Source: Gracilaria caudata (Eukaryota; Rhodophyta; Florideophyceae; Gracilariales; Gracilariaceae). Taken from it: a stretch of DNA of 64,000 nt. Positions 21,501 through 28,800 of this stretch are shown here, piece after piece. The notes under the pieces were generated by a model. That model was not told where the DNA came from. It did no database searches and saw only the letters and a program-made list of their open reading frames with translations. Location of the stretch: contig JASCIV010000010.1 in the NCBI GenBank assembly GCA_030374735.1, forward strand, positions 1-64,000, in the 5' to 3' direction. Each line of letters opens with the position of its first letter. The stretch's first letter is position 1. A program made the position numbers and the translations under genes.

Positions 21501-23232
21501 AGTTTCTAATGTTGAGAAGCTGCAAAGCTTTCCAGGTGCTTTCCTGAGCAACAAATGGTATGATAAGGATTGGTTTTTGGATACGGGAGTCATTGCTCGA
21601 TGGATCGTCGGTAGAAACTGGAGAGGCATCGATAGTGATCTGTATTCCGGTGGCTGCTCGTTTTCCGTCCCTCGAGAACAACCGTTTTGCCACTGGTACG
21701 AGATCGAACAATGGGGGCTGTAGTCTCTCAAGAATCCTTTCGATATCTGCGATGGCTTGTATGTCGTACGAAAAAGAGGCTTCTTTGAGAACTATAGAAA
21801 CACGACACACTGGAGGTGGGTCTGTGTTCGAATCGTCTCGTATACCAAAATTCATATATGTAGCACTCGCTTTCCGGGGGTGCACTTGTCCTCGAGAGAT
21901 GTGCGCCACTCCCGGTTCATCAAAGACGTAATCGATAATTGCCGTCTCAGCGTGTAGAACATCCGAACATGGCAGGCAGCGAGATCTGTTGAATTTTCGA
22001 CCCAGGGTCCAAGTATTCGGAGACATCAACTGTGCTTTCAGTCCAAGGCGTTGATTCTTTTTGCTAGGTGAACGTCTGAGCGATTCAATCTTTGCTGGGG
22101 CCGCGGGCAGTGGCTCACTTACACCTTTGTATCCTCGAGATAACACTCGTCGAATCATGCGATTGGTATTACTCTCATCTCTACAATCTGAGTCTTCAGA
22201 GTCAATGCCAGTGGTGGCATTACTGTCAGGGATGTCATTAATGACATCATGGACTGAACCCCTATCCGCAACGCTTAGTCTCAACCCCGACATTCGCATG
22301 CGAATACGCTTCCGACATTTGTCTAATGAGCAGCTAGGAGCACCGTACATGTATCGCAGCTTGGCTGACTTGACAGAAAGACGAACCAACGGAGATTCAC
22401 CCATATCACAGAAGTAAAATGCGCCATGGGTTACACGAAAAGAGGTAAGTTCTAACAAACGCTCTATGAAGGGCTTCTCGTCCACTGACTGCACCGACGA
22501 AAACGATGAGCGAGATGAAGATGGAGACTTGTCATATACAATGGAAGCATTTGATATGGCAGGACTAGCCGAACTGAAAGCAGGGTTGCGAGCATCTCTT
22601 GAACGCACACTGTTGTTGACGAAACTAGCACGTCTGGATACATTTCTTGATAATTCCAGAACTCGCTCGAGATTATTGTAGTTCGAGCGGTAGTTAACCA
22701 CGCGTGTTCGCAAACCAACACAATGGATGGAGATGAGTGCCGAAGGCTCCGCAGCGTCGTTTGCATCGGTGGGAGCAGCAATGCGACGCCACCATCTTCG
22801 TAAACGATACAGAGGACGCTTCAGAAAGAATGCGGTTTGCTCCTTCTGCAGTTCTTGCTGAGCGTGAGCGACGCGGTCGAGTGTGGCCGTTTGGTCAACG
22901 GTGAGAAGTTGGTTAAAATCAACAACGGGTGATTTGCGCCACCATCTTATCTGTAGCACGAGTTGTTCGACGGCTACGGTACCATTTGGAACTGTGTATT
23001 GTACAGAATGCGCAACGACGCGACCGGCCAGTGGATAGATGTAAATGGCTTGTATGTTGAGATGCAGGTCATCTCCCTGCGCGCGATTGGTGAAGAACGA
23101 AAGTGCACGACCTAGGAGGCGGGGCAGAACAATGACGATTGCAACTATCCATAGAACGAACACAAGAACGAATAGGGTGAAGGGGAACAAGGAAGCTTCT
23201 TGAGAAGACATGGACGCCTGTGCGGCGTCCAT
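12538..23232 (-). CDS. Bridge-like lipid transfer protein, BLTP1/Csf1/Tweek family
   Basis: A single uninterrupted reading frame encodes 3564 residues. It opens with an N-terminal membrane anchor (about 16-47; FPFTLFVLVFVLWIVAIVIV), followed by LHLNIQAIYIYPLAGRVVAHSVQYTVP, which matches the start of yeast Csf1, Drosophila Tweek and human BLTP1/KIAA1109. The middle is a very long string of beta-rich segments expected to form the hydrophobic groove (RBG repeats), with Ser-rich disordered stretches. The C-terminus (NPRIDVIGDFTSDVL, then IPGYMYHHMVLPLEALTKLL) resembles the conserved family end. Such proteins bridge the ER to another membrane and move bulk phospholipid. Annotation rests on both ends and overall size; the middle could not be aligned by eye. 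It is divergent from DDB1. Confidence 0.85.
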   Translation of the reverse strand: MDAAQASMSSQEASLFPFTLFVLVFVLWIVAIVIVLPRLLGRALSFFTNRAQGDDLHLNIQAIYIYPLAGRVVAHSVQYTVPNGTVAVEQLVLQIRWWRKSPVVDFNQLLTVDQTATLDRVAHAQQELQKEQTAFFLKRPLYRLRRWWRRIAAPTDANDAAEPSALISIHCVGLRTRVVNYRSNYNNLERVLELSRNVSRRASFVNNSVRSRDARNPAFSSASPAISNASIVYDKSPSSSRSSFSSVQSVDEKPFIERLLELTSFRVTHGAFYFCDMGESPLVRLSVKSAKLRYMYGAPSCSLDKCRKRIRMRMSGLRLSVADRGSVHDVINDIPDSNATTGIDSEDSDCRDESNTNRMIRRVLSRGYKGVSEPLPAAPAKIESLRRSPSKKNQRLGLKAQLMSPNTWTLGRKFNRSRCLPCSDVLHAETAIIDYVFDEPGVAHISRGQVHPRKASATYMNFGIRDDSNTDPPPVCRVSIVLKEASFSYDIQAIADIERILERLQPPLFDLVPVAKRLFSRDGKRAATGIQITIDASPVSTDDPSSNDSRIQKPILIIPFVAQESTWKALQLLNIRNWKSSTLHDKNQAKAGEAPFPIQSRLLVRASKVSVRTEIPYEYGAPQKTVVTFKDTDAQVEGVVDMPICCSKLVTLARVVQTPQVWNDEHHVSYDMQVSQTNFNIFPDTFRVITDISTEIREHSKKPESIRYFIPYRERISIRAEDEYCISLACSHDNSWSDIRNGISDQYGQLKMVGTKAELEVKQVATSSFVNDSSELQWSLSLPNLSVKLSMEMSEMLTSLRKSEAEPNVAGGRSAGVPYFLKSRTPSLAQRMLHQFETFVAHHSSSSPEMMSEERREVIERTILTAGDRCELSGKIVSNDGMLFLEGPKQAFLDSVNWSEMRFSASSIVMDLNPHHATSILNVTRNYACGGNHTISSKERSRIEARRRSISVRILEAGRYPNTSECVTMGLSSGLVMSSGGTHNAADDVVDMSIDIDSLLFRIHELPHPLSPFSSFHEHVCSITCVNFGGSLRSNRLGSELVFNPKTTKQEVSIFGGYLPCVSTSMKDGSEFSNQEHSLPRMVLKGFSLLKRSAASPFWGSYNSELVLVVDEVKGCVVDYSLKCVSGFIASAIPHSLNEDQTAIACMLSVDTIQFHVGCGDFFVLSPASSAAAQRSGQRSRSMPNRSEKGPNEYLQAVIPKFLQAIMHVSLDTGLRFVTSSLATERLASRSRFLIPELNVEIMTPWDEKLPPWVDEATMRAQVSHASPLGTHPSSSLFKDIGVLRKVGECRRAKLDVLMEFRPSIWSPRVKYLQEGHVTALFDKFGRRVPRWTTNNLFPTLRGSFDPDAYNPASREWWDFISDAKEALILKTGRSNSGGELIRVETTSVSIPTPTVIKISPSCIEVVNDMVTRMQEGLSRYKRSSENFLDSQSVSHKVDGLLALWTSYESKRRSAIPSHAILHAPRTNSFRALETAELSVHVLPPIVTEPSDMDGYSNIRTSATTLVLSIPRGMHCLHSTSLEEHKGDHNHFRSLSGSSSHPIPGLFSMRTVSHSSVPSIVLQCYRHGHGLAEIAVIKEMLFIFRDQFVSTDGKLTKNCPLPRQRPKNKTLIGKVESFSFGSGDSSLATYTALGKVASVFLLLLRTLTINYSSLRQLETEVLEAMSKQYLSTPLFSLYQRHPSDVYPFLVGEGGFTAGGKNQLLKDLRTDHGEKEAPKEFVINSSASDDINHLKSLDLVLRNISVKISGQEMLHINVFLCKTGSSTKYVDRISQVRREMIIKAAFGVVSVFTTDNIAANSLRMVSEVASFVGRATRFFPMLRIDTEQTESLDGGNFAFVSSTSATEKDDHLHSRNGYPIHYASLSGSRCGGKEEDPFRWSPRSYRKLGHVRSNPRFQGTISGSGNLGRTEFGSYQPSSFLVSTSSFVREPSVPSNVRGQHVHDVKTYPSASLNRSHGSRNGYDPNSALLRNDTNSSMREVTRKIRPQEKETGVLIAKDESDVYRVVAVTTAGETGPPRKRAKRMIPRTLVPPAFQRPKTMAEDSLIRAPVSTGHDRRGLRPPTYLDKKGKEHAKQKKNGRRTHSIRSIDERRLKRVSLVSKPKPLIFPGSFPNITLFLSLKKVEMQYMRRRGVENVDNICEKQLKDAGVLFLVNQPRLTLMSSANGMCSIVMTASSSDLRSSNDPNCTMAGAISRFGMTISIAQDIFPRSPPKLILSARISQFVATLRASDLQSVLKFREEFKEDLKGVLTAFVSTKHSISEMARATRLMSTSLGRRALFSTVAIHFLFEDSKVILKGFHPQDTSMSVTYPLDGLFFSAVASEADSAALTLGLRLYGHGLRLAAPAWSSEEVLRFPSLDARGVQWVESTGVPTLLKVTAEPLTNSTSIQGLRHILFTVAGLMAFQNLPANVGEPRIHEGARLSNPDRDLSYQEDSDPIPGTPLTRSFAAWERTKGVRMELSIRPMSLSLVSGPVLALFHLQAVTGTFEWNKLVEKGVQLRTAIDIPRISLSFLRMPSAEFSVQEIKPADDRTSLSVALERSRVDVLKSQEDLQHTFIFRVDVHSVSGKLHPWRLLRDAAAWADEQEFVSDLQTMNYNSLSSNRQRLPKSVSTSKPTEHRVILVGFNVQRFKLAVPLLSSEEYSSSRLALSATNLHLFARERFENPNISVRNVIEVKSNFIGVFWESSSLLSSHHARIVLAINHNSQEGFSLFGPTSVVIVPGTWMIHPRKDFIMAINDAKNVKEYKHFSERTKEIISRPDTSRPGSSVAGDSTSNPTEKQDRLLVESLSLKITRTSGFIEGLGGAEERSYAKRPEPLDADLVSKLSIPAFSIAMTREMSHDFDLIDVDFSGREGEFPRRCLQRVSNLLTELFGAVGREPESKQNHLYFQGSPMPEPERKVSREVSVLVRFGESLYRAQEEASMSFESKFGFFAGKHSAILLSVATGPIFGEEQTHTTVCTGISPDLKLEITPLLEGAKPQSLRLSNARMLHGTSPCFAPHSVFHISRVTALMEVKTVLLAERRHRLRPSTKSVTGADESSYSIVPRFENSEMNALVVLGTAKPISHTRARDEPTQSSTTQTKSMRTDHDPSEKTASARRLSAAPENRLDPDIRLQLKFDSTPNAKVSQMDVFVYRILFGTSRSRPSTMVSAPSIGSYAILHQGMVRARWDFLSCNLSLRENMVYTIRSMEEPSRQNWACIGNIMNHLRFEVLRYDTHTLRLNIDALAMSCFALPYDVIFESTDIRTEVSHTLLQAIARLLGLVKKLKNEVKLLSERDIAKGSKPAGHTEPALRDHLVSTLSEREESLSEAREDGQTDVSANLSSEAFARVLRVSSETLPLPSGTRVSMKGRSLVLVLRGYQFEERRHNATVSLAAYDLCHKHWVVADNSRSPVNEKSLEFNFDVMRLSYKDDERQILSDLCKVPHPALVLHVREDSQSLQVDLQGHLDIKLGSGFYNWSHFKDLALLTLYGIDVTRYSQEATRRSEGSSSARNNGHWSGRTPELTVNLNPRIDVIGDFTSDVLHRMENRLGNGEDIPGYMYHHMVLPLEALTKLLCNPLVKRWL

Positions 23233-23947
23233 GCTGTGTTTGGAACTCTATATTTCGCAAGAGGAGAGTTTCGATAACTTCAAACAGTGGCGATAGAGAG
23301 TAACAGGCCAGGGGAGCGGTGACATTTGTCAGAGACGAGGGGCACGAACTGAGAGCGGACGCAGCGGCGTACAGACTCGATAATGCAGTGGTCAGGAAGA
23401 AGCTAGAATTCCTCGCGACGTATCATGCAACGGGCCGTCAGCTCTGGTGGAGGCCATCGTCAGCAAACCGCAACGGAGCACAACGCAAAAAACCAGGCTC
23501 GTACCTGCGTGTGGTATGCGCCGTGAAGAGCAACCGCCATTTCCGTTCAGAGCAAGGGTGCGGGCCCGAGAAGCTTGTGGGCTTTCGGTAGCCGAGGTAG
23601 CCGCGGGTAGCCGCGGTAGCCGGGTGCATGCCTAATTTGATCCACAGTGCAGTGAGGTGGTTGGGAAACGCCGGACATCGTTCGCAACTTGTGTTGTAGC
23701 CTTTTCCGTGAACGGGACTTGTTCCGCTGTCGCTTCGCGTCTCTTCTGTCACACTGCATCCGTTGCGTCCGTGCGCTTTTGCATCTCCGTCGTTGGGGCA
23801 CAGTGTGCCTTTCTCGCTTGCTTCTTGACTCGCAGTGCTGCCATACCGGCTGTTGCGGCTTGTGCAGCCGGTCTTCTCATACTCGACAACTGCTGAACTG
23901 CTTCCTGTTCAGTTGTGGCTGCTTTCGAGCACCTTACTCTCCGACAC
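23233..23947. promoter_or_regulatory. Divergent promoter region, BLTP1 / DDB1, with GGTAGCCG repeats
   Basis: About 715 bases hold both promoters. Four copies of GGTAGCCG occur at 23587-23594, 23596-23603, 23606-23613 and 23615-23622, spaced 9-10 bp apart, near one helical turn. Overlapping Cys/Arg-rich open frames on both strands do not look like proteins. Confidence 0.45.
23587..23622. repeat. Four phased copies of GGTAGCCG
   Basis: The octamer repeats four times at 9-, 10- and 9-bp spacing in the divergent BLTP1/DDB1 spacer. It is either a cis-element array or a small tandem expansion. Confidence 0.7.
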
Positions 23948-26900
23948 ATGTACAACTACGTCGTTACCGCACATAAGGCGTCGCGCGTGTCCCACACCGC
24001 TGTGGGCAGCTTTCTCGCCCCAGATCAGCGCAACTTGCTTGTTGCGAAGGTCAATTACATTCAGGTGTACACAATAACGAAGGAAGGGCTTGCGTGTGCT
24101 ATTGAGCTTCCTATTCATGGCACCATTTCTGGAATGCACCTCATGCGCATGGCGGGCGAGACTCAGGACCAGCTCGTCGTCATCACTGAGAAATACAAGT
24201 TATGTATCTTGCGATGGAACCCTGTCGAAGCTCGCTGTCATGTCGTATCGTCCGGCGATATGCAAGACCATTTTGTTTCTAGTGGAGTCACCGAACGTAT
24301 GAGCATTGTCGACCCTAAGGCCAAGTGTATTGCGCTGCATCAGTACCAGCGTTTGCTCAAAGTGGTTCCCACCGAACGTGATGCAGACAAAACTGCATTT
24401 AATGTCAGACTGCTGGAGGACACTATCTTTGACATGGTTTTTCTGTACGGGTGTCAGAACCCCACTGTGGCCGTATTGTGCGCACATGGAAAGGATAATA
24501 GAGAGTTGCGAACATACGAGATTCGCATGAACGACCAAGACATTGCATCGGGCTCTTGGAAAAACGCAGTGCTAGATGTTACAGCATCGAAGCTTGTTGC
24601 CGTTCCAGAGCCCATAGGGGGCGTTCTTGTATTCGGAGATGACCTAGTAACCCATATTACTCCTAATGGCGAGCATGTATCGCAACCTTTTGAAGCCACA
24701 ATCATTACTGCCGTTGGTATGGTTGACGAACAAGGCACTAGATATCTTATAGGCGATCAAAAAGGCTATCTTAGTATTCTCCTATTAATCACAGATCAGA
24801 AACACACCGTCACTGGCATCAAGCTCGAAACACTTGGCGAAACAAGTATCGCTTGCTGCATCTCATACCTCGATAGCGCTTTTGCTTTTATTGGGTCGAA
24901 CACTGGCGACTCGCAATTAGTTCGATTAGGGCGTGAGCGAAATGAGGAGACAGGAACCTATGTTGAAATTGTTCAACCGTATCCTCATCTGGGACCTATT
25001 CTTGACTTTTGCATAGTGAAGGGCATGGGCTATTTACGACACGGTCAGGGCCAAGTAGTCACATGTTCAGGTCAAGGAAAGGATGGCTCTCTGAGGATTA
25101 TACGCAACGGAATCGGTATATCGGAACACGCATCTGAAGAGTTACCAGGAATCAAAGACATGTTTTCTTTGAAGCGACATATTGATGATAGATACGACTC
25201 CTATCTGCTTCAGAGTTTTACTTCAGACACGCGCACTCTGGAACTCATCAGCGCTGATGAAATGGCGCCAGCCAGCGTACCAGGTTTTGACGAGGATTCC
25301 CCGACATTATATGCTGCGAACATGGAGGGTGATGTAATGGTCCAAGTTACTACAAAGGGGGTGCAAGTCACGGACTCTGTAACAATGACCGCGCAGCCTA
25401 CTCTTAGCTGGGCTCCTCCTGCCAATGTACGTATTTCGATTGCATCTGGAAACACATACCAGCTACTGCTCGCCACCACGGGTGGAAACTTGATTCTATT
25501 GAAGGTTGATCCAGAAAAGAAGACTTTGATTGAAGTGAAACAGACTAAAACGGAAAGGGAGATTTCGTGTCTTAACTGTAACTTTTTGCCGTCTTCTTCG
25601 CAGATGACGGATGTGGAAGAACCGGTGATTAGCAGAGGGGAGGCATACCTGGCTGTTGTTGGTTTGTGGACGGAGGTGAAGGAAGGGCCAGTTGTCAAGT
25701 TGCTTGCGCTACCGTCGTTGCGCACAATAGAAACTATTCAGCTGGGGGGTGATGTTATTGCAAGATCTGTTCTCTTGGCTTCTCTTGAAGGACACCACTA
25801 TCTTCTTGTTGGTCTAGGAGATGGGTACTTGCTCACATACTCTGTGAACAGCGAAGTTGCGTTGGCAGCAGCATCGTCTGAGGAACTAGATTCCTCGACA
25901 CATTTATCCGTAGTTTCGGAGCGCAGAAAACTGAGTGTTGGTACGCAGCCAGCGCAGTTGAGTATTTTCCGGAGCCGTGGTGCCAACCATGTGTTTGCAG
26001 CCTGTGACCGTCCAACAGTTGTGTACTCTGCCACCGGAGGAGGCAAACTACTTGTGTCCAACGTTAATCTACAAGAGGTTACCCGTGTTTGCGGGTTTGA
26101 CACCGAAGCCTTCCCTGACTCGCTGGCAATCGCAACAGAGAATGGTCTGCATTTGGGCGAGGTGGATGAAATTCAGAAGCTGCATATCACATCAGTGCCA
26201 CTAGGAGAACAACCGCGACGCATTGCTCACATGGAAATGGCGAAGTGCTTTGGAGTGATTACTGAAACATCAGTTGTTGATTGCAATGGTGAAGAAATCT
26301 TGGAGTGCTACGTACGAATCATAGATGATTCTCGATACGACACGCTTTTCAAGTATAAACTAAAGACAATGGAGAACGGAAACTCTATCTTGGCGACATC
26401 GTTTATTGGAAACGGCATTGACAAAAATGAGCAATTTCTGGTGGTTGGGACAGCTTTTGATCTACCTGGAGACGAAGACCCCAAGGACGGGCGGATGCTT
26501 ATATTTCGAGTGATCGAAGGGAAGGCGATACTTGTGGCAGAGCGAGAATGCCACGGCGCGGTATACAGTATGAACTCGTTTAATGGGATGCTAATTATAT
26601 CTGTGGGGCCGGAGGTGCAGGTGCTATCGGTGTCGGAACGCAAGGACGGGATGCTGAACATTCGGTCATTGCATCGACACCGCGGGCACACTCTGGCGTA
26701 TAGAGTGAAGCTGCGGGGAGACTTTGTGCTGGTTGGAGATGTGATGAGGTCGATTACGGTGCTGTCGTGCAGAAAGCTGGGGGATAACTACCGGCTTGAA
26801 CAACTGGCGCGGGATTATGAGGTGGTGTGGGTGATGGCGATAGAAATGGTGGACGATGATACATACATTGTGGCGGATCACTCCAAGCACCTGTACACAT

Positions 26901-27376
26901 ATAAGCGAAACTCGCGTGCGACATCTGAAGCTGAGCGAGAACGGCTTGAACGAGTGGGACAGTTTCATCTGGGAGCAAGGGTGAACGGAATGGAACACGG
27001 ATCGCTGGTGATGCAGTTGGCGGAAAACGAGTCGCCGGCGCTGAACACAATGATCTTTGGTACCACGGACGGTATGCTGGGGGTGATTGCGACGCTGAAG
27101 GCGGATGCATACCAGTTTTTTGTGGAAGTGCAAAACGCGATGGCGACGCTGATCCCGGGGGTGGGGGGGCTGAAACACAGCGAATGGCGCGAGATGAAGG
27201 CGGACTGCCCGCCGAGAAGCGCGGCGGCGAAGAACTTTGTGGACGGGGACCTGATAGAGCGGTTCTTGGACCTGAACATGGCGCAGATGAAGAAGATCGC
27301 GTCAATGGTGAACGTGGAGGTGGAGGAGCTTGTGCAGAGGGTGGAGCGCATGCAGCGGTTGCACGGAGCGGGATGA
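23948..27376 (+). CDS. DDB1: DNA damage-binding protein 1 (CUL4 ligase adaptor)
   Basis: A 1142-residue triple beta-propeller protein that links CUL4 to WD40 substrate receptors (DCAFs) in CRL4 ubiquitin ligases, acting in nucleotide excision repair and replication control. The start at 23948 gives MYNYVVTAHKASRV, aligned to the usual MSYNYVVTAQK; an in-frame ATG 33 bases upstream is probably not used. Conserved segments include PEPIGGVLVFGDD, YLIGDQKGYLSILLL, LGETSIACCISYLDSAFAFIGS, QVVTCSGQGKDGSLRIIRNGIG, and the C-terminal helical end with GDLIERFLDL and VEELVQRVERMQRLH. Length matches animal and plant DDB1 (about 1090-1140). It is intronless here. Confidence 0.96.
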   Translation: MYNYVVTAHKASRVSHTAVGSFLAPDQRNLLVAKVNYIQVYTITKEGLACAIELPIHGTISGMHLMRMAGETQDQLVVITEKYKLCILRWNPVEARCHVVSSGDMQDHFVSSGVTERMSIVDPKAKCIALHQYQRLLKVVPTERDADKTAFNVRLLEDTIFDMVFLYGCQNPTVAVLCAHGKDNRELRTYEIRMNDQDIASGSWKNAVLDVTASKLVAVPEPIGGVLVFGDDLVTHITPNGEHVSQPFEATIITAVGMVDEQGTRYLIGDQKGYLSILLLITDQKHTVTGIKLETLGETSIACCISYLDSAFAFIGSNTGDSQLVRLGRERNEETGTYVEIVQPYPHLGPILDFCIVKGMGYLRHGQGQVVTCSGQGKDGSLRIIRNGIGISEHASEELPGIKDMFSLKRHIDDRYDSYLLQSFTSDTRTLELISADEMAPASVPGFDEDSPTLYAANMEGDVMVQVTTKGVQVTDSVTMTAQPTLSWAPPANVRISIASGNTYQLLLATTGGNLILLKVDPEKKTLIEVKQTKTEREISCLNCNFLPSSSQMTDVEEPVISRGEAYLAVVGLWTEVKEGPVVKLLALPSLRTIETIQLGGDVIARSVLLASLEGHHYLLVGLGDGYLLTYSVNSEVALAAASSEELDSSTHLSVVSERRKLSVGTQPAQLSIFRSRGANHVFAACDRPTVVYSATGGGKLLVSNVNLQEVTRVCGFDTEAFPDSLAIATENGLHLGEVDEIQKLHITSVPLGEQPRRIAHMEMAKCFGVITETSVVDCNGEEILECYVRIIDDSRYDTLFKYKLKTMENGNSILATSFIGNGIDKNEQFLVVGTAFDLPGDEDPKDGRMLIFRVIEGKAILVAERECHGAVYSMNSFNGMLIISVGPEVQVLSVSERKDGMLNIRSLHRHRGHTLAYRVKLRGDFVLVGDVMRSITVLSCRKLGDNYRLEQLARDYEVVWVMAIEMVDDDTYIVADHSKHLYTYKRNSRATSEAERERLERVGQFHLGARVNGMEHGSLVMQLAENESPALNTMIFGTTDGMLGVIATLKADAYQFFVEVQNAMATLIPGVGGLKHSEWREMKADCPPRSAAAKNFVDGDLIERFLDLNMAQMKKIASMVNVEVEELVQRVERMQRLHGAG

Positions 27377-27781
27377 AGGCGGGAGGTTGGCGCGGGCGCT
27401 AACATTAGTGGGGCAGGAAGGACGAGTTGGAGTAAAGCTGCGAGCACAAAGGACGCGGGAGCGCTTGTTGGCGGAGGAGACAGTCTCGCGAAGCGCGCGC
27501 GCGAAGGCGGTGGAGGCAGCGCATTGGTGCGGCACAGCGGTGCGTGCGACAACAGTGCGCGCAGCGGGAAGCGCGCTCGTGCTTACAGCGTCTTGCGCGA
27601 TGTGCCACATCAGCGCACGTGCGCTACGCGCCGAGGCGCATCAAAATGGAACCGTTGGCGTGGCGCCACGCGCGACCGCCGCGGACGTTGTTTCCGCCAC
27701 ACGCCGTTGTGCGTGCGCAACGCTTTGTCGCTCCGCCGCCGCCGCCGTTCTTGTCGTAGACGCGCGCTGTTCCCGGTCGAG
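27377..27781. other. GC-rich intergenic region downstream of DDB1
   Basis: About 400 bases dominated by CG-rich words mark the left edge of the GC-rich block. An in-frame open extension of the next gene crosses it, but it translates to an Arg/Ala-rich sequence and is taken as promoter and 5' UTR. Confidence 0.35.
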
Positions 27782-28621
27782 ATGGCCGCTTCTCGTTCGT
27801 TGCGCGGCTTAGTGTGGCTGTGTGTCATCGCGCTTTCGGTTGGCGCTTGCGTCGCGTGCGACAGCTCGTGTCGCTTGAGGTTCTGCGGCGGCCCGGCCGT
27901 CGCGTACGTCGGCGCCGCCGGCGTGCCTTCCACGCCGTCCGTGTGCGGCCCGGCGGAAGGTAACGTGCGACGCGCCGTGCGACGCGTCGGTCTTACAAAG
28001 CTACGCCTGCAGGGCGACACGCAGTTCAAAGCGGCCGATCAACTGGGACTGCACGAGTCGCTGTTCGAACCGGTGTTGGCGCCGTTGCGCTTCGGCGGCT
28101 CGGCATTGGCACTTTCCGCGCCAATTGAGGCCGAGCAACGCGCGCTACTACACGGCGCGTGCGCGCGCGTGCCCGTGGTGCAATGGGGCGACTCGTTCAA
28201 GCGCAGCGACGCCACGGACTGCGTGGCGTTCCGCGTTAGAGTGGCCGACATTCGCATTGACCTCGAGTGGGATTCGCGCGACGATCTGGACGTGTTCGTC
28301 ATACAACCGGACGGGAAGCAGGTGTTCTTCCAATCCACAAGCGACAGCGGTCGTCTGCTCCGAGACGACAACCGCCGCGCGTGCGGGCGCGACAGCGAGG
28401 GGGGGCTGGAGACGGTGGTGTACGATGGCACCGTTGACATGTTGGGCACGTACCGTGTGTTTGCGGAGCACTCGCGGAACTGCGGCGAAGAGCGAGCCAC
28501 GCGGTGGAGACTGCGTGTGGCTGTGCGCGGACAAGTTGTTAGTGACGTTAGCGGCAGCTCGGAACTGCCGCTCGGCGGCGTCATCGACGCCAGTCGCTCG
28601 CTGTTCAACGTCAGCGTGTAA
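27782..28621 (+). CDS. Secreted protein with DUF2135/YfaP-like beta domain
   Basis: A 279-residue protein beginning with an ER signal peptide (SLRGLVWLCVIALSVGACVAC). The C-terminal part (about 150-265) carries IRIDLEWDSRDDLDVFVIQPDGKQV, then GGLETVVYDGTVDMLGTYRVFAEHSRNC. This W-D-x-x-x-D-L-D-x-x-V-x-x-P-D-G pattern, with a later GTYRV, is what bacterial YfaP/DUF2135 domains show. Ten or so Cys fit an oxidising extracellular setting. Function is unknown; surface or wall association is inferred. The ATG at 27782 was chosen for the signal peptide, although the frame is open about 86 codons upstream. Confidence 0.72.
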   Translation: MAASRSLRGLVWLCVIALSVGACVACDSSCRLRFCGGPAVAYVGAAGVPSTPSVCGPAEGNVRRAVRRVGLTKLRLQGDTQFKAADQLGLHESLFEPVLAPLRFGGSALALSAPIEAEQRALLHGACARVPVVQWGDSFKRSDATDCVAFRVRVADIRIDLEWDSRDDLDVFVIQPDGKQVFFQSTSDSGRLLRDDNRRACGRDSEGGLETVVYDGTVDMLGTYRVFAEHSRNCGEERATRWRLRVAVRGQVVSDVSGSSELPLGGVIDASRSLFNVSV

Positions 28622-28639
28622 CTTTTTGTAAATTTCATT

Positions 28640-28672
28640 GGCGCGCGCTTTTTTTTTGTCGTTGCGCGCGCC
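28640..28672. repeat. GC-stem, T-loop inverted repeat after the DUF2135-like gene
   Basis: GGCGCGCGC at 28640-28648 pairs with GCGCGCGCC at 28664-28672 across a T-rich loop, just downstream of the stop at 28621. In RNA it would form a strong hairpin in the 3' UTR. Confidence 0.55.
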
Positions 28673-28800
28673 TTTTCTGCGGCTTTACCTTCGTGTTTAC
28701 CCTTGGTACGACGGTACCCACCTTGGTATGTTGCGTGGAGTCTTCTGCCGCGTCGTGATCCGCACGCTACGTACCGCAGCTGCGTAGCGTCTGCGCGAAC

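Noticed and set aside
2092..27376. A functional ubiquitin gene cluster (Rpn13, UBE2W, DDB1)
   Set aside because: The genes are separated by unrelated ones, on both strands and over 25 kb; proximity is most likely chance.
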